A stretch of 64,000 nucleotides of DNA, taken from Anaerohalosphaeraceae bacterium (lineage in GTDB: Bacteria; Planctomycetota; Phycisphaerae; Sedimentisphaerales; Anaerohalosphaeraceae). The stretch covers positions 100,065-164,064 of the forward strand of contig DAOSUR010000005.1 in assembly GCA_035378985.1 (NCBI GenBank), given 5' to 3'. Below the pieces are notes generated by a model. It saw nothing but the letters and a program-made list of their open reading frames with translations. It ran no database searches and had not been told where the DNA came from. Made by a program: the position numbers and the translations under genes. This document shows, one piece after another, positions 42,326 to 50,533 of this stretch; the stretch's first letter is position 1; every line of letters starts with the position of its first letter.

Positions 42326-43780
42326 ATGAGAATGCAGAAATTTTTATTCGGGCCCGCAGCGGCTGTCCTGGTGGCAGGCATCCTGAGCTCGGCCGTGTTC
42401 GGCCAAACGATTCTGATTGACTTCGGCAATGCCTCCTCCTGGCGGGGTGTCACCACCCCCAGCCCGGACCTCAACGGACACTACTGGAACAGCGTCTGGA
42501 GCGGCGCCTATTATCCGAATCTGCTGGACATCAACGGCAATCCTACCTCCATTCATTTCGGCTTTTCCATCGGAGGAGCCGGCGGCACTGACAGCTACAA
42601 CGGCCCGGCCGGGGTGACTTCCAATCCGCCCACGCCGGCCCAAATCGCCGCGACGGACATTGACGCCGCCGCACTGGGCAACCTCGGCATCAAAGAGGCC
42701 GCTATGGATTTTTATGACTCCTCCAGATTCGAAATTCAGGGGCTGGACCCAACCAAAACCTATAACCTGACGTTCTTCGGCTCGCACAAATACAGCGACG
42801 ACGATACGACCGTCTATTCCGTCTGCACGGACAACACATATTCATCCGTGGTGGCCTCCGCGTCCCTGAAGGTGGCGGATGCCCCTAACAGCCCCAATCA
42901 CAACCGTGATAAGGTCGTCACTATCAGCGACCTCGACCCGCAGACTTTCAACATCCTGTATGTCAAGTTTGCCGGCATCAACGGAAACCTCGGCTATCTG
43001 AACTGCATGCAGATTGAAGAAGCCCTGCCGGTCAAGGCCCGCAGTCCCCTCCCGCGGGCCGCCGCCAAAAACGTCCCGCTGAACACCCACTTAACCTGGA
43101 CGGCCCCCAGCGCCTACACGCCGTCCCGCTATGTCCTTCGGTTCCGTGTTCGCGGGGCCGCAGACCCCAACTGGCTGGTGGTTGATCCGGTGCAGGATTT
43201 GGCGATTGACAGCGACCCGACGACGACCGAGGCGGCTGTACCAATCTCCCTCGATTACAGCACAACCTATGAATGGAAAGTGTCCTCCTTCAAGGCCGGA
43301 GACCCGAACGAATTTGAAGGACCCATCTGGTCGTTTACCACGGTTCCGGCACTCCAGGTCAGCGCCGGTCCGAATATTCTTACCTGGCTGACCGGCGGCA
43401 CCGCAGCCGTGAACCTGAACGGTTCTGTCGGGTGCCAGTGCAGCCCCACGGTGGCCTGGTCTGTGGTTTCCAAGCCAGCCGGCTCGAATTGTGTGATTGC
43501 AAACCCTGCTTCCGCCGTTACGTGGGCCTCGCTGGATAAGACCGGTACCTATGTTCTGAAACTGTGGGCTCGAGACAATTCTATCCCGATTGAAAACGAA
43601 GATACCATGGAAATTCAGGTCTTCGCGGACGCCTGTCAGGCCGCCAAAGCCAGCCCGGCCGGGTATATCCCCCTGCCGCACGACTCCAACAGCGACTGCC
43701 GGGTGGATTTGGAAGATTTTGTCCTGTTTGCAACGGACTGGCTGGAGGATTTGTCGTTAACGCAGAATCTCGAGTATTAA
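42326..43780 (+). CDS. Exported multidomain protein with dockerin-like tail
   Basis: 484 residues. Signal peptide about 1-27 (FGPAAAVLVAGILSSAVFG). Residues about 28-235 are the same domain as the preceding PEP-CTERM protein. Then come a fibronectin III-like domain (SPLPRAAAKNVPLNTHLTWTAP...YEWKVSSFKAGDPNEFEGPIWSFTT), a PKD/Ig-like domain (SVVSKPAGSNCVIANPASAVTW) and a dockerin-like DSNSDCRVDLEDFVLFATDWLED. So one domain is anchored two ways in adjacent genes: by PEP-CTERM or by a dockerin-like end. ATG 42326 is chosen for its GAGGAG 6 bases upstream; ATG 42320 and ATG 42332 are close alternatives. A strong terminator follows. Confidence 0.85.
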   Translation: MRMQKFLFGPAAAVLVAGILSSAVFGQTILIDFGNASSWRGVTTPSPDLNGHYWNSVWSGAYYPNLLDINGNPTSIHFGFSIGGAGGTDSYNGPAGVTSNPPTPAQIAATDIDAAALGNLGIKEAAMDFYDSSRFEIQGLDPTKTYNLTFFGSHKYSDDDTTVYSVCTDNTYSSVVASASLKVADAPNSPNHNRDKVVTISDLDPQTFNILYVKFAGINGNLGYLNCMQIEEALPVKARSPLPRAAAKNVPLNTHLTWTAPSAYTPSRYVLRFRVRGAADPNWLVVDPVQDLAIDSDPTTTEAAVPISLDYSTTYEWKVSSFKAGDPNEFEGPIWSFTTVPALQVSAGPNILTWLTGGTAAVNLNGSVGCQCSPTVAWSVVSKPAGSNCVIANPASAVTWASLDKTGTYVLKLWARDNSIPIENEDTMEIQVFADACQAAKASPAGYIPLPHDSNSDCRVDLEDFVLFATDWLEDLSLTQNLEY

Positions 43781-43811
43781 TTCACAAACCCCGCCAAAAA
43801 CAACCAAAAAA

Positions 43812-43844
43812 CGGGATGTCGGCCACAGGCCGGCATCCCGTTTT
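43812..43844 (+). terminator. Terminator of the dockerin-tailed surface gene
   Basis: CGGGATGTCGGCC-ACA-GGCCGGCATCCCG forms a 13-bp stem with one T-G pair, followed by TTTT. It lies 31 bp after the stop codon and directly beside the convergent tRNA-Val(UAC). Confidence 0.85.
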
Positions 43845-43847
43845 GAC

Positions 43848-43921
43848 TGGGCGGTACAGGACTTGAACCTGTGGCCTCCTGCTTGTAAGGCAGGCGCTCT
43901 CGCCAACTGAGCTAACCGCCC
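43848..43921 (-). tRNA. tRNA-Val (anticodon TAC/UAC)
   Basis: A 74-nt cloverleaf: acceptor GGGCGGT/ACCGCCC, D arm GCTC/GAGC, anticodon stem CCTGC/GCAGG with loop CTTACAA (U33 present), T arm ACAGG-TTCAAGT-CCTGT, discriminator A, CCA not encoded. It shares its acceptor and T arms with tRNA-Val(GAC) at 14247. Confidence 0.95.
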
Positions 43922-43956
43922 GAGGGTCTTTTCAGTTTACCCGCTAATCCCAAAAA

Positions 43957-44005
43957 GTCAAAAAGAAACCCGCTTTTCCCGTATTGGAAGGGAAAAAGCG
44001 GGTTT
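43957..44005 (-). terminator. Terminator of the beta-strand-repeat PEP-CTERM gene
   Basis: On the minus strand AAACCCGCTTTTTCCC pairs with GGGAAAAGCGGGTTT (about 15 bp, one bulged base), followed by TTTCTTTTTGAC. It is about 40 bp downstream of the stop codon at 44046 and upstream of tRNA-Val(UAC). Confidence 0.8.
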
Positions 44006-44045
44006 CCGTGTCTCTCACCCTCCCCTGATAAAAATCTGATTTTTA

Positions 44046-46385
44046 TTATCTTTTTTTCGAAATGAACCGCAGCAGCAGACCGCCCAATCCCAGCAGCACC
44101 ACCGAGGCGGGCTCGGGGATCAAAACCAGCGCAATCTGATTGCCGCCCTGATAATTGTAATCAATCCGGTAGCCGGCCGGCAGTTTGATAATCTGGCCGA
44201 ACTCGCTGCCGTCCAGCTGCCCATACTGGGCAAAAATATACGCCGGCTCACGCAGCATTCCCGCCCAGTGCAAATCCAGCGTCGCATTGGAAATCGACAG
44301 AATCCCCTCCGCTATCAGCCGGGTGCAGTCGCCGGGCATAATGCCGCCCTCCAGCTGAATCTGCAGCAGCCCGTCCAGCTCGACATTTCCGCCGACAGAC
44401 AAACTGCCCACCATCACTCCCGGCGCCAGAATCCCGCCCGGCTCCACAAACACATCCGCCTCGATGCGTCCGACACCCCCCAGCAGCGCACCCGCTGCCA
44501 CTGTATAATTGCCGCCGTTCAGGTGCTGACCGTTTACCAGAAGTTTTCCGCCCGTTACGGATGTGGCCCCCGTGTAGTCATTCAGTCCCGACAGAGTCAA
44601 GGTTCCGCCGCCGCTCTTGACCAGCGAACCGCCGCCGGTAATCGTGCCGGCAAACAAACCTCCTCCGTTAACTGTGAATTGTCCACCCCCCAAAGCAACG
44701 GTTCCGCCGTTCGTGCCTCCGCCGCTCAGCACGGTAATACTCTGATTGTATCCTGCCAAATCAAGGGTCACCCCAGACGCATCGGCCAGCGAAACAAACG
44801 TTGAAATCGGCAGGCAATTGTGCCCTCCGAGACGGAGCGTTCCTCCGCTGATTCTTGTCTGCCCGGAATAACTGTTTGCACCCGACAGCGTCAGAATGCC
44901 GGAGCCGACTTTTTCCAGTGAGCCGACACCTGATAACAATCCGGCAAAAGAACCGCTGCCGACAGCCAATTGCCCGCTGCTCATGCTCACCTCTCCGGCA
45001 CCGCTCAGGGATGCAATCGTTTGAGAAAAAATCCCCAACTCGAAGAGAGCCTCGGAGGCGACAGTCAAATCCGTAATCGTCGGCAGACAATTGCTTCTGC
45101 CGATTCGAAGCGTACCGCCGTTAATTGTCGTCGCTCCCCCGTAGGTATTGCCTCCGGACAGAGCCAGTACTCCGCTGCCGCTTTTGACCAGCGAGCCAGC
45201 TCCTGAAATCACCCCTGCAAAATACCCTTCACCGACCGTCAGTTGTCCGCCGCCCAAAGCGACTGTTCCGCCGCTTGCACCGCCGCCGTTCAGGGCGGCA
45301 ATCGTCTGGTTATATCCGGCCAAATCCAGCGTTGCTCCCGCTGCATTCGCCAGCGTCACCGACGTGCCCGTCGGCAGTCGGTTGTTTCCGCCCAGCTGAA
45401 GCGTGCCGCTGCTGATATTCGTGACCCCCTGATACGTATTGCTCCCGGACAACCGCACGGTCCCGGAACCGGTTTTGGTAATCCCGCCCGTTCCGCTGAT
45501 GGTGTTGGTAAAGGAAACGGTGCTCGAGCCGGCTGCGGTGAGTGCTGCATTCAAATCCAGCTGAACGGTGCCGGAGAAGGTCGAAGAGCCGCTGGTATGA
45601 TTGCTGCCTAACACCGCGTTGACGTTGGCGCCGGGATAGCTGCGCACCCGCAGATTTTTCGTCACAGCCGCTCCGGAGGCATCCGTCAGAAGTCGGGCCC
45701 ACGCCCCATCCGTCACCCACTGGTCGCCGCCGATGTTCAGCGTGCCCGTGCTGGTTCCGAGTGCATCACCGGTCCCGACATAGCGCACCAGCAGTGTGCC
45801 CTGACGCAGATAAAAGGGGCTGGATACACTGCTCGGACCGTCCAGACGCACAGCACCTGTATCACTATTCGCCGGATTGAGGGAACTGATGACCGGTGCA
45901 TACGAACCGATAAATCCCCCGCCGCCGCTCCAGCCGATTGCCAGTGTACTGCCGCTGGCGGTATGGATATTCAGCCCCGGCTGGAGCAGTTCAATTTCCG
46001 GGTAAATCAGATTGACGCCCGACCCGCCCTGCGCATAACTGAAAATCGCATTATAGGAACCCTCCACCGAATACGGGTCCAGGCGAAGCGGTTTATAATC
46101 CGTGTAAACCGTCCAGCCCGTGTAGTTGAACACCAGCTGCCCTAGGCCATTGGACATCGTCGCTGTCTGGATAGGCATTCCCATCCCGACCGAACTGTTA
46201 AAAACGGCTCGTTCATCCGGGTCATCCGGATATTGCCCTGTCGGACCGCTCCAGTTTGCTGCGGCTGACCAACTCCCGTTGTCCCCCGTTCGGCTCCAGA
46301 CAAATTCCGTAAAATCTCCCCAACTGGATGACGCAACCCAAAAAACAAGTGCACAGAAAAGAATGAAATACGGATGTTTTTTCAT
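44046..46385 (-). CDS. PEP-CTERM protein with autotransporter-associated beta-strand repeats
   Basis: 779 residues. Signal peptide about 1-23 (FILFCALVFWVASSSWG). An N-terminal region starts FVWSRTGDNGSWSAAANW. At least five copies of the autotransporter-associated repeat follow, each with the pattern GSLVKSGSGxLxLSGxNTYxGxTxIxxGTLxLG, alternating with TLDLAGYNQTIAxLxGGG blocks, predicting a long beta-helix. The tail IPEPASVVLLGLGGLLLRFISKKR is a PEP-CTERM sorting signal, so it is sorted by exosortase and not by an autotransporter barrel (none present). AGGAGG precedes ATG 46385. Probably an extracellular or surface fibre. Confidence 0.9.
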   Translation of the reverse strand: MKKHPYFILFCALVFWVASSSWGDFTEFVWSRTGDNGSWSAAANWSGPTGQYPDDPDERAVFNSSVGMGMPIQTATMSNGLGQLVFNYTGWTVYTDYKPLRLDPYSVEGSYNAIFSYAQGGSGVNLIYPEIELLQPGLNIHTASGSTLAIGWSGGGGFIGSYAPVISSLNPANSDTGAVRLDGPSSVSSPFYLRQGTLLVRYVGTGDALGTSTGTLNIGGDQWVTDGAWARLLTDASGAAVTKNLRVRSYPGANVNAVLGSNHTSGSSTFSGTVQLDLNAALTAAGSSTVSFTNTISGTGGITKTGSGTVRLSGSNTYQGVTNISSGTLQLGGNNRLPTGTSVTLANAAGATLDLAGYNQTIAALNGGGASGGTVALGGGQLTVGEGYFAGVISGAGSLVKSGSGVLALSGGNTYGGATTINGGTLRIGRSNCLPTITDLTVASEALFELGIFSQTIASLSGAGEVSMSSGQLAVGSGSFAGLLSGVGSLEKVGSGILTLSGANSYSGQTRISGGTLRLGGHNCLPISTFVSLADASGVTLDLAGYNQSITVLSGGGTNGGTVALGGGQFTVNGGGLFAGTITGGGSLVKSGGGTLTLSGLNDYTGATSVTGGKLLVNGQHLNGGNYTVAAGALLGGVGRIEADVFVEPGGILAPGVMVGSLSVGGNVELDGLLQIQLEGGIMPGDCTRLIAEGILSISNATLDLHWAGMLREPAYIFAQYGQLDGSEFGQIIKLPAGYRIDYNYQGGNQIALVLIPEPASVVLLGLGGLLLRFISKKR

Positions 46386-46484
46386 TTTCCTCGCCTCCTG
46401 ATCCCCCCAAATCTCAAATTATTTAACAGAGAAAATGAACCATCTTTCCAGACACACCTGCTCCTTAACCTGCCACTCCTTATG

Positions 46485-46502
46485 TTTGCCTAATTTTGCC
46501 TA
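46485..46502 (-). repeat. Tandem TAGGCAAA pair in the PEP-CTERM gene leader
   Basis: Minus strand TAGGCAAA-AT-TAGGCAAA, two perfect copies with a 10-bp period, about 8-25 nt after the predicted start of transcription. Their position suits a repressor operator or an RNA-level control site. Confidence 0.35.
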
Positions 46503-46516
46503 GATAAATGATGAAA

Positions 46517-46544
46517 ATTATATATGAGTTTTTAAGGAAGTCAA
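46517..46544 (-). promoter_or_regulatory. Promoter of the beta-strand-repeat PEP-CTERM gene
   Basis: Minus strand TTGACT (46539-46544), 16-bp spacer, TATAAT (46517-46522); predicted start of transcription near 46510, leader about 125 nt. Confidence 0.65.
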
Positions 46545-46677
46545 GAGAAAATATGAAGATACAAATAGTCTTCTTTTGAATACTTTCCTATTTTATCTAT
46601 TCTGCATATTCGCTATATTCAATATTTGCTGGGGCCAAAAACTTCACTATTTTTTTATCGGAACTTAAAAAAGGGGG

Positions 46678-46705
46678 TTGCAAATTACCAAACAGAAGAT
46701 ATATT
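46678..46705 (+). promoter_or_regulatory. Promoter of the candidate small RNA
   Basis: TTGCAA (46678-46683), 16-bp spacer, TATATT (46700-46705); transcription would begin near 46712. Confidence 0.45.
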
Positions 46706-46711
46706 AGAGAA

Positions 46712-46783
46712 ACTGGTTTTGGTGGAGAGTGATGAACTCAGCCAGTCAGGCGGGAATCATTGAAGAATGATTCCTGCTTTTTT
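46712..46783 (+). ncRNA. Candidate free-standing small RNA (about 72 nt) with own terminator
   Basis: Between two minus-strand genes, the plus strand has a promoter, a folded body and a Rho-independent terminator. The body contains ACTGG (about 46713) pairing with CCAGT and an inner GAGT-GATGA-ACTC hairpin. The terminator is GGAATCATT-GAAG-AATGATTCC (46753-46774), then TGC and six T. No open reading frame or downstream plus-strand gene follows, so this is not simply a gene terminator. It matches no RNA family that I recognise. Confidence 0.5.
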
Positions 46784-46851
46784 GTACAGAGACACCTCTT
46801 CCTGGAGAGGAGAAAACGTCCCGGCCGCAAGCCCCCGCCCTGCGGCTTTTT

Positions 46852-47502
46852 TTAAAAATCTTCCTCAGTCCCATTCAAAAACGGATTAAATCGTTTCTCA
46901 TTTCGAATCGTCGTTGCCGGACCATGCCCCGGATAAACCTTCGTCGTCTCCGGCAGCGTCAGCAGTTTTGTTCGGATGCTTTCCATCAATTGCCCGAAAC
47001 TGCCGCCTTCAAAATCTGTCCGGCCTACACTGCCGGCAAACAGCGTATCCCCGACAAACACAAGTCCTTCTTTTTCTGAATACAAACAAATGCCCCCGGG
47101 TGTATGTCCGGGCGTATGCAGCAGACAAAATTCCATCCCCGCCAATTTCACCGTTTCATCCCTGTCAAAGACAATCTCCGCCGGACGTGCGGAGGTCATC
47201 GTACCGGCCAGCATCGACAGATTCCGCGCCGGATCAGTCAGCATCGCCGCATCCTTTCGATGGATTCCGACCTTGACTGAAGGCCAACGCTCCCGAAGCA
47301 TCTCCACGCCGGCCAGATGGTCCACATGACCGTGCGTAAGCACAATCACCTCCGGCTCCAGACCCTCCTCATCCAGAAACTGCACCAGCGGCGCTGCATC
47401 CAGCCCGGGGTCAATAACCAGACAATGTCGCGTTTGTCCATCGGAACGAACACAGTAGCAGTTGGTTTGAAAGTCGCCCAATACAAGTATATCAATCTTC
47501 AT
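46852..47502 (-). CDS. MBL-fold hydrolase, glyoxalase II-like
   Basis: 216 residues, cytoplasmic. Canonical metal ligands: THGHVDHLAG (about 56-65), HTPGHTPGG, VFVGDTLFAGSVGRTD and VYPGHGPATTI. The start MKIDILVLGDFQTNCYCV is typical of the YcbL/GloB-like class that hydrolyses thioesters such as S-lactoylglutathione or related compounds. The exact substrate is uncertain because glutathione use in this group is doubtful. It is preceded by a small gap and a PNPOx-like gene on the same strand. Confidence 0.9.
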   Translation of the reverse strand: MKIDILVLGDFQTNCYCVRSDGQTRHCLVIDPGLDAAPLVQFLDEEGLEPEVIVLTHGHVDHLAGVEMLRERWPSVKVGIHRKDAAMLTDPARNLSMLAGTMTSARPAEIVFDRDETVKLAGMEFCLLHTPGHTPGGICLYSEKEGLVFVGDTLFAGSVGRTDFEGGSFGQLMESIRTKLLTLPETTKVYPGHGPATTIRNEKRFNPFLNGTEEDF

Positions 47503-47582
47503 CGCCGACTCCTGCAGAAATGAATTGTGCGGCGTGATTCTAAAAATGGATGCCCCGCCCGTCCAGGAAAAAACACTTCCCT

Positions 47583-47975
47583 TTATTCCGGCAGGGGATA
47601 ATCCCCCACCAGGGGCCGAACGCGGTCAATCCGGAAGAAAACCACAAACTTGGCCGAATCATCCTCCGCCGGAAACATGATCGGCTGCTTTTTGCGAAGC
47701 GCCTCAACCAGGCTCTGATTGCTCTCCTCCCTCCGCATGGTCAGAGACAGCCGCACACCTCGGTAGCCCGGAGCATTCTCCATAAACAAATACGAGGCGT
47801 GCAGATTGCTTTGCAGATTCTGATGGCTGAGCCGCTCTTTCATTACAAAGGCCGCCGTCTGCTCATCCGCGATATACGGTTTGGCATACAGGGCTGTATC
47901 GACCTGTCCCTGCGCATTGCAGGTAGCCAAAACACCCCAGCCCTCTTTGGTCTCAAAATATTGTTTCAAATCCAT
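47583..47975 (-). CDS. Pyridoxamine 5'-phosphate oxidase-like flavin-binding protein
   Basis: 130 residues of the split-barrel PNPOx-like family. Visible parts are MDLKQYFETKEGWGVLATCNAQGQVDTALYAKPYI, AAFVMKERLSHQNLQSNLHASYLFME and YRGVRLSLTMRREE. Small members bind FMN, F420 or haem, and the specific role here is unknown. ATG 47975 has AAAGGATT upstream, and the family N-terminus starts there. It lies 80 bp upstream of the MBL hydrolase on the same strand and may share its transcript. Confidence 0.8.
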   Translation of the reverse strand: MDLKQYFETKEGWGVLATCNAQGQVDTALYAKPYIADEQTAAFVMKERLSHQNLQSNLHASYLFMENAPGYRGVRLSLTMRREESNQSLVEALRKKQPIMFPAEDDSAKFVVFFRIDRVRPLVGDYPLPE

Positions 47976-48263
47976 CCCGGAATCCTTTCGAATGATTTCC
48001 GGAGGCGCGGTCGAAGAGAGCCGCAAACCCCGGCTCTCTTCGTCATCCCCTCCGAAGCAGAACTCTGTTTTCTCTCATCGTTCGCATACACAATACTACA
48101 ACCTCCGCCCAAACAAGGTTCACCGGATTTTCCGGTTCTGTTCCTGACTCTTAATTGCCGCACCCGTTTGTTTCAACCTCCTGAGCACCCCGGCCCTGGA
48201 TTCTCCCATTGGCCCTTCCGTCAAAACAGCTCGACAACCAGCGCACCTCTTCTTCGGCACAAC

Positions 48264-49685
48264 TCAACGCTCCCTGTTCAGCGGAACAGAGACAGTAAAT
48301 GTCGTCCCCTCCTGGGGGCTGGACCGAACGGAAATATCTCCCCCGTGAAGAACGGCAATTTCACGGGCAATCGCCAGCCCCAGTCCCGTCCCGCCCGAAT
48401 CGCGGTCCCGGGCTTTGTGCACACGATAGAACCGGCGAAACAAAAAAGGCTGTTCCTCCGGAGGAATCCGCCCGCCTTCATCATGAACATCCACCCGAAC
48501 AAACCGTTCATCCGATTTCATCCGAACCGCAATCGGAGTTCCCGCAGGGCCGTATTGAATCGCATTGTCCAGCAGATTGCAGAACAATCGGCGCATCTGC
48601 TCCCGATGAGCCCTCACCCAAGCGGAACCTTTTTCATAATCCAGCCGAAAACCGCGTTCCTGGGCATACGGCATATATTGTTCAACCACCTCCTCCAGCA
48701 GCAGGCCCAAGTCAAACAATTCTTGTTCCAACTGCGCCGGAAGACTCTCCAGACGCGACAATTCGAGCATCTGCTGAACCAGTCGATTCAGCCGTTCGAG
48801 GTCTTCGAGGGTTTGACTAATCGTCCGTTTATAAAAGTCTACAGAGCGCGGCTGGGATTGAGACAATTGAAGCGTACTTTTCATCAGGGCCAGCGGTGTC
48901 CTCAATTCATGAGCCGCATCCGAGATAAACCGCTGCTGCTCCTCCATTGCCTCCGACAAACGCTGAAGCATAACCTGCCAGGCCTTGACAAACGGCAGCA
49001 GCTCCGTCGGCATCGGCGGAAAATCAAAAGATACCTGCGATACATTCCTGCCGGAAATCTGTCCCATTTGCTTTGTGAGCACATCAATCGGGCGAAATCC
49101 CCAGCGGAAAATACCGTAGACGGCTGCCATCGACACCGACAAAAGACCGATTCCGATCAGAATCAGCAGCCGAGTAAACTCGGCTGTCTCATGATAAGGA
49201 GAGTCATCGCTGATTGCCATCGCGATATTGATAAGACGCTCCCCCTTTCCTGCCGAATCCGGAATGCTGTACCGAGCCCAAAGCACACGGCCTCGAGAAC
49301 CCCCATCGATCGACGAAATCCATATCTCCTCCTTGGCGGAAATCTTCTCGCTGTTTCGGAGAAGAAAATCTCTCACATCCAGCAAATCGGCCTTCTGCAG
49401 CCAAACCTCCGAGGTCCCCTCCCAGACCGCATACCCAAGCCGTTTGGTTCCCGCCCGGCTTTCCAGAATCATCCGCACCTCTTTTTCCGCATCCTCCGTA
49501 TAAAGTCCATCCGAAAGAATAATCTGACGAACGGCCTCTGCATCCGTTCGAAGCCGGTAGTCCAGATTCCGAAACTGGGCTTCCTCAAATTCATAATGCG
49601 AAACAGTTAAAAGAACCCCCAGCACCAGAACAATTACCCCGGCAATACACAACCCAATCCGGCTTTTCATCGACAGCATCTTCAT
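48264..49685 (-). CDS. Membrane sensor histidine kinase
   Basis: 473 residues. TM1 about 9-28 (IGLCIAGVIVLVLGVLLTVS), a ~140-residue periplasmic sensor, TM2 about 170-190 (LLILIGIGLLSVSMAAVYGIF) and a HAMP-like linker. The kinase core has phospho-accepting His in SDAAHELRTPLALM, N box NLLDNAIQYGP, G1 DEGGRIPPEE and G2 GGTGLGLAIAREIA. G1 departs slightly from DxGxGI, but all other motifs are intact. It overlaps the upstream response-regulator gene by 4 bp (ATGA), so the two are co-translated partners. The signal is unknown. Confidence 0.93.
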   Translation of the reverse strand: MKMLSMKSRIGLCIAGVIVLVLGVLLTVSHYEFEEAQFRNLDYRLRTDAEAVRQIILSDGLYTEDAEKEVRMILESRAGTKRLGYAVWEGTSEVWLQKADLLDVRDFLLRNSEKISAKEEIWISSIDGGSRGRVLWARYSIPDSAGKGERLINIAMAISDDSPYHETAEFTRLLILIGIGLLSVSMAAVYGIFRWGFRPIDVLTKQMGQISGRNVSQVSFDFPPMPTELLPFVKAWQVMLQRLSEAMEEQQRFISDAAHELRTPLALMKSTLQLSQSQPRSVDFYKRTISQTLEDLERLNRLVQQMLELSRLESLPAQLEQELFDLGLLLEEVVEQYMPYAQERGFRLDYEKGSAWVRAHREQMRRLFCNLLDNAIQYGPAGTPIAVRMKSDERFVRVDVHDEGGRIPPEEQPFLFRRFYRVHKARDRDSGGTGLGLAIAREIAVLHGGDISVRSSPQEGTTFTVSVPLNRER

Positions 49686-50365
49686 TGGTTCATCGGCTCA
49701 TTCAAAAGGTATCCCTGTCCCCGACAGGTTCGGATATACCGCTGCGGCTCCTTGGGATCAATCTTTCGGCGAAGGGAGGAAACATACACCTCAATCACAT
49801 TGGAAAACCGTTCCCAGTTGAAATCATACAAATGCTCCAGCAGTTCCTCCTTCGAAACCACCTCTCCTTTTCGCAATGCCAGATGCAGCAGCGTCTGATA
49901 CTCCATCGCCGTCAGATTCAATGGTTTGCCGCCCAGCTTAACTCGCCGGGCAGACGTATCGATTAACAACTCTCCGATACAAAGAACAGAATTCACCTGA
50001 CCATACGAACGGCGTATCAGCGACTTACATCGAGCCGCCAATTCTCCCATATCAAACGGCTTAGTTAAATAATCATCACTGCCGCAATCCAGCCCTCGAA
50101 TGATATCCTCCGGAGTATCGCGAGCACTTAAAATCAGAACCGGTGTCTTTTTCCCTTCCCGACGGATTCGATGCAGAATCTCCAGACCATCCATCCCCGG
50201 CAGCATCCAATCCAAAATCACCAAATCATAGGTATTGCTCCGGAACATATGAAAGCCGTCTATTCCATCCAGCGAAATATCCACGGCATATTGCTCCCTC
50301 TCTTTGAGAATTTGGGCAATATTTTCGGCAAGGCGACGCTCATCATCTATAATCAAAACTCGCAT
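49682..50365 (-). CDS. OmpR-family response regulator
   Basis: 227 residues: a receiver with acidic pocket DDE, phospho-acceptor Asp in LVILDWMLPGMDG, Thr/Ser switch LILSAR and the conserved Lys in YLTKPFDMGEL, followed by an OmpR-type winged helix (LNLTAMEYQTLLHLALRKGEVVSKEELLEHLYDF, NVIEVYVSSLRRKID, IRTCRGQGYLL). It is translationally coupled to the histidine kinase. An OmpR-type direct repeat in the divergent promoter region at 50444-50460 is a candidate binding site. Confidence 0.95.
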   Translation of the reverse strand: MRVLIIDDERRLAENIAQILKEREQYAVDISLDGIDGFHMFRSNTYDLVILDWMLPGMDGLEILHRIRREGKKTPVLILSARDTPEDIIRGLDCGSDDYLTKPFDMGELAARCKSLIRRSYGQVNSVLCIGELLIDTSARRVKLGGKPLNLTAMEYQTLLHLALRKGEVVSKEELLEHLYDFNWERFSNVIEVYVSSLRRKIDPKEPQRYIRTCRGQGYLLNEPMNQ

Positions 50366-50443
50366 ATCGCTTGATCCTTATTTCTACAAGACATATCCTG
50401 TCTTTATTTATTCTATATCAAATTTTCTAAAGAAAAAAACCTT

Positions 50444-50477
50444 CTTCAGGTTCTCTTCAGATTTTAAATAGTACAAT
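50444..50477 (+). promoter_or_regulatory. Direct-repeat operator and promoter of the methyltransferase gene
   Basis: CTTCAG at 50444-50449 and 50455-50460 are direct repeats with the 11-bp period typical of OmpR/PhoB/PmrA-class regulators. They lie 11 bp before a TACAAT -10 box (50472-50477) and replace a normal -35. This is the layout of a response-regulator-activated promoter; the divergent two-component system is the obvious candidate. The AT-rich remainder of the 168-bp gap shows no gene. Confidence 0.4.
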
Positions 50478-50533
50478 AAAAATGAAAAAATCACATATAA
50501 CCCTTTTGCGGCAGGAATCGCAAAGGAATAAAA

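Larger units (their letters stand above)
46386..46711. other. Intergenic region with the PEP-CTERM gene promoter and leader
   Basis: An AT-rich gap. It contains the minus-strand promoter at 46517-46544, its ~125-nt leader with the TAGGCAAA pair, and a plus-strand promoter (46678-46705) for the candidate small RNA. No protein-coding gene is seen. Confidence 0.6.

Noticed and set aside
47550..49610. 686-residue plus-strand open frame
   Set aside because: Antisense to the PNPOx-like and histidine kinase genes; basic, low-complexity product with no domain.
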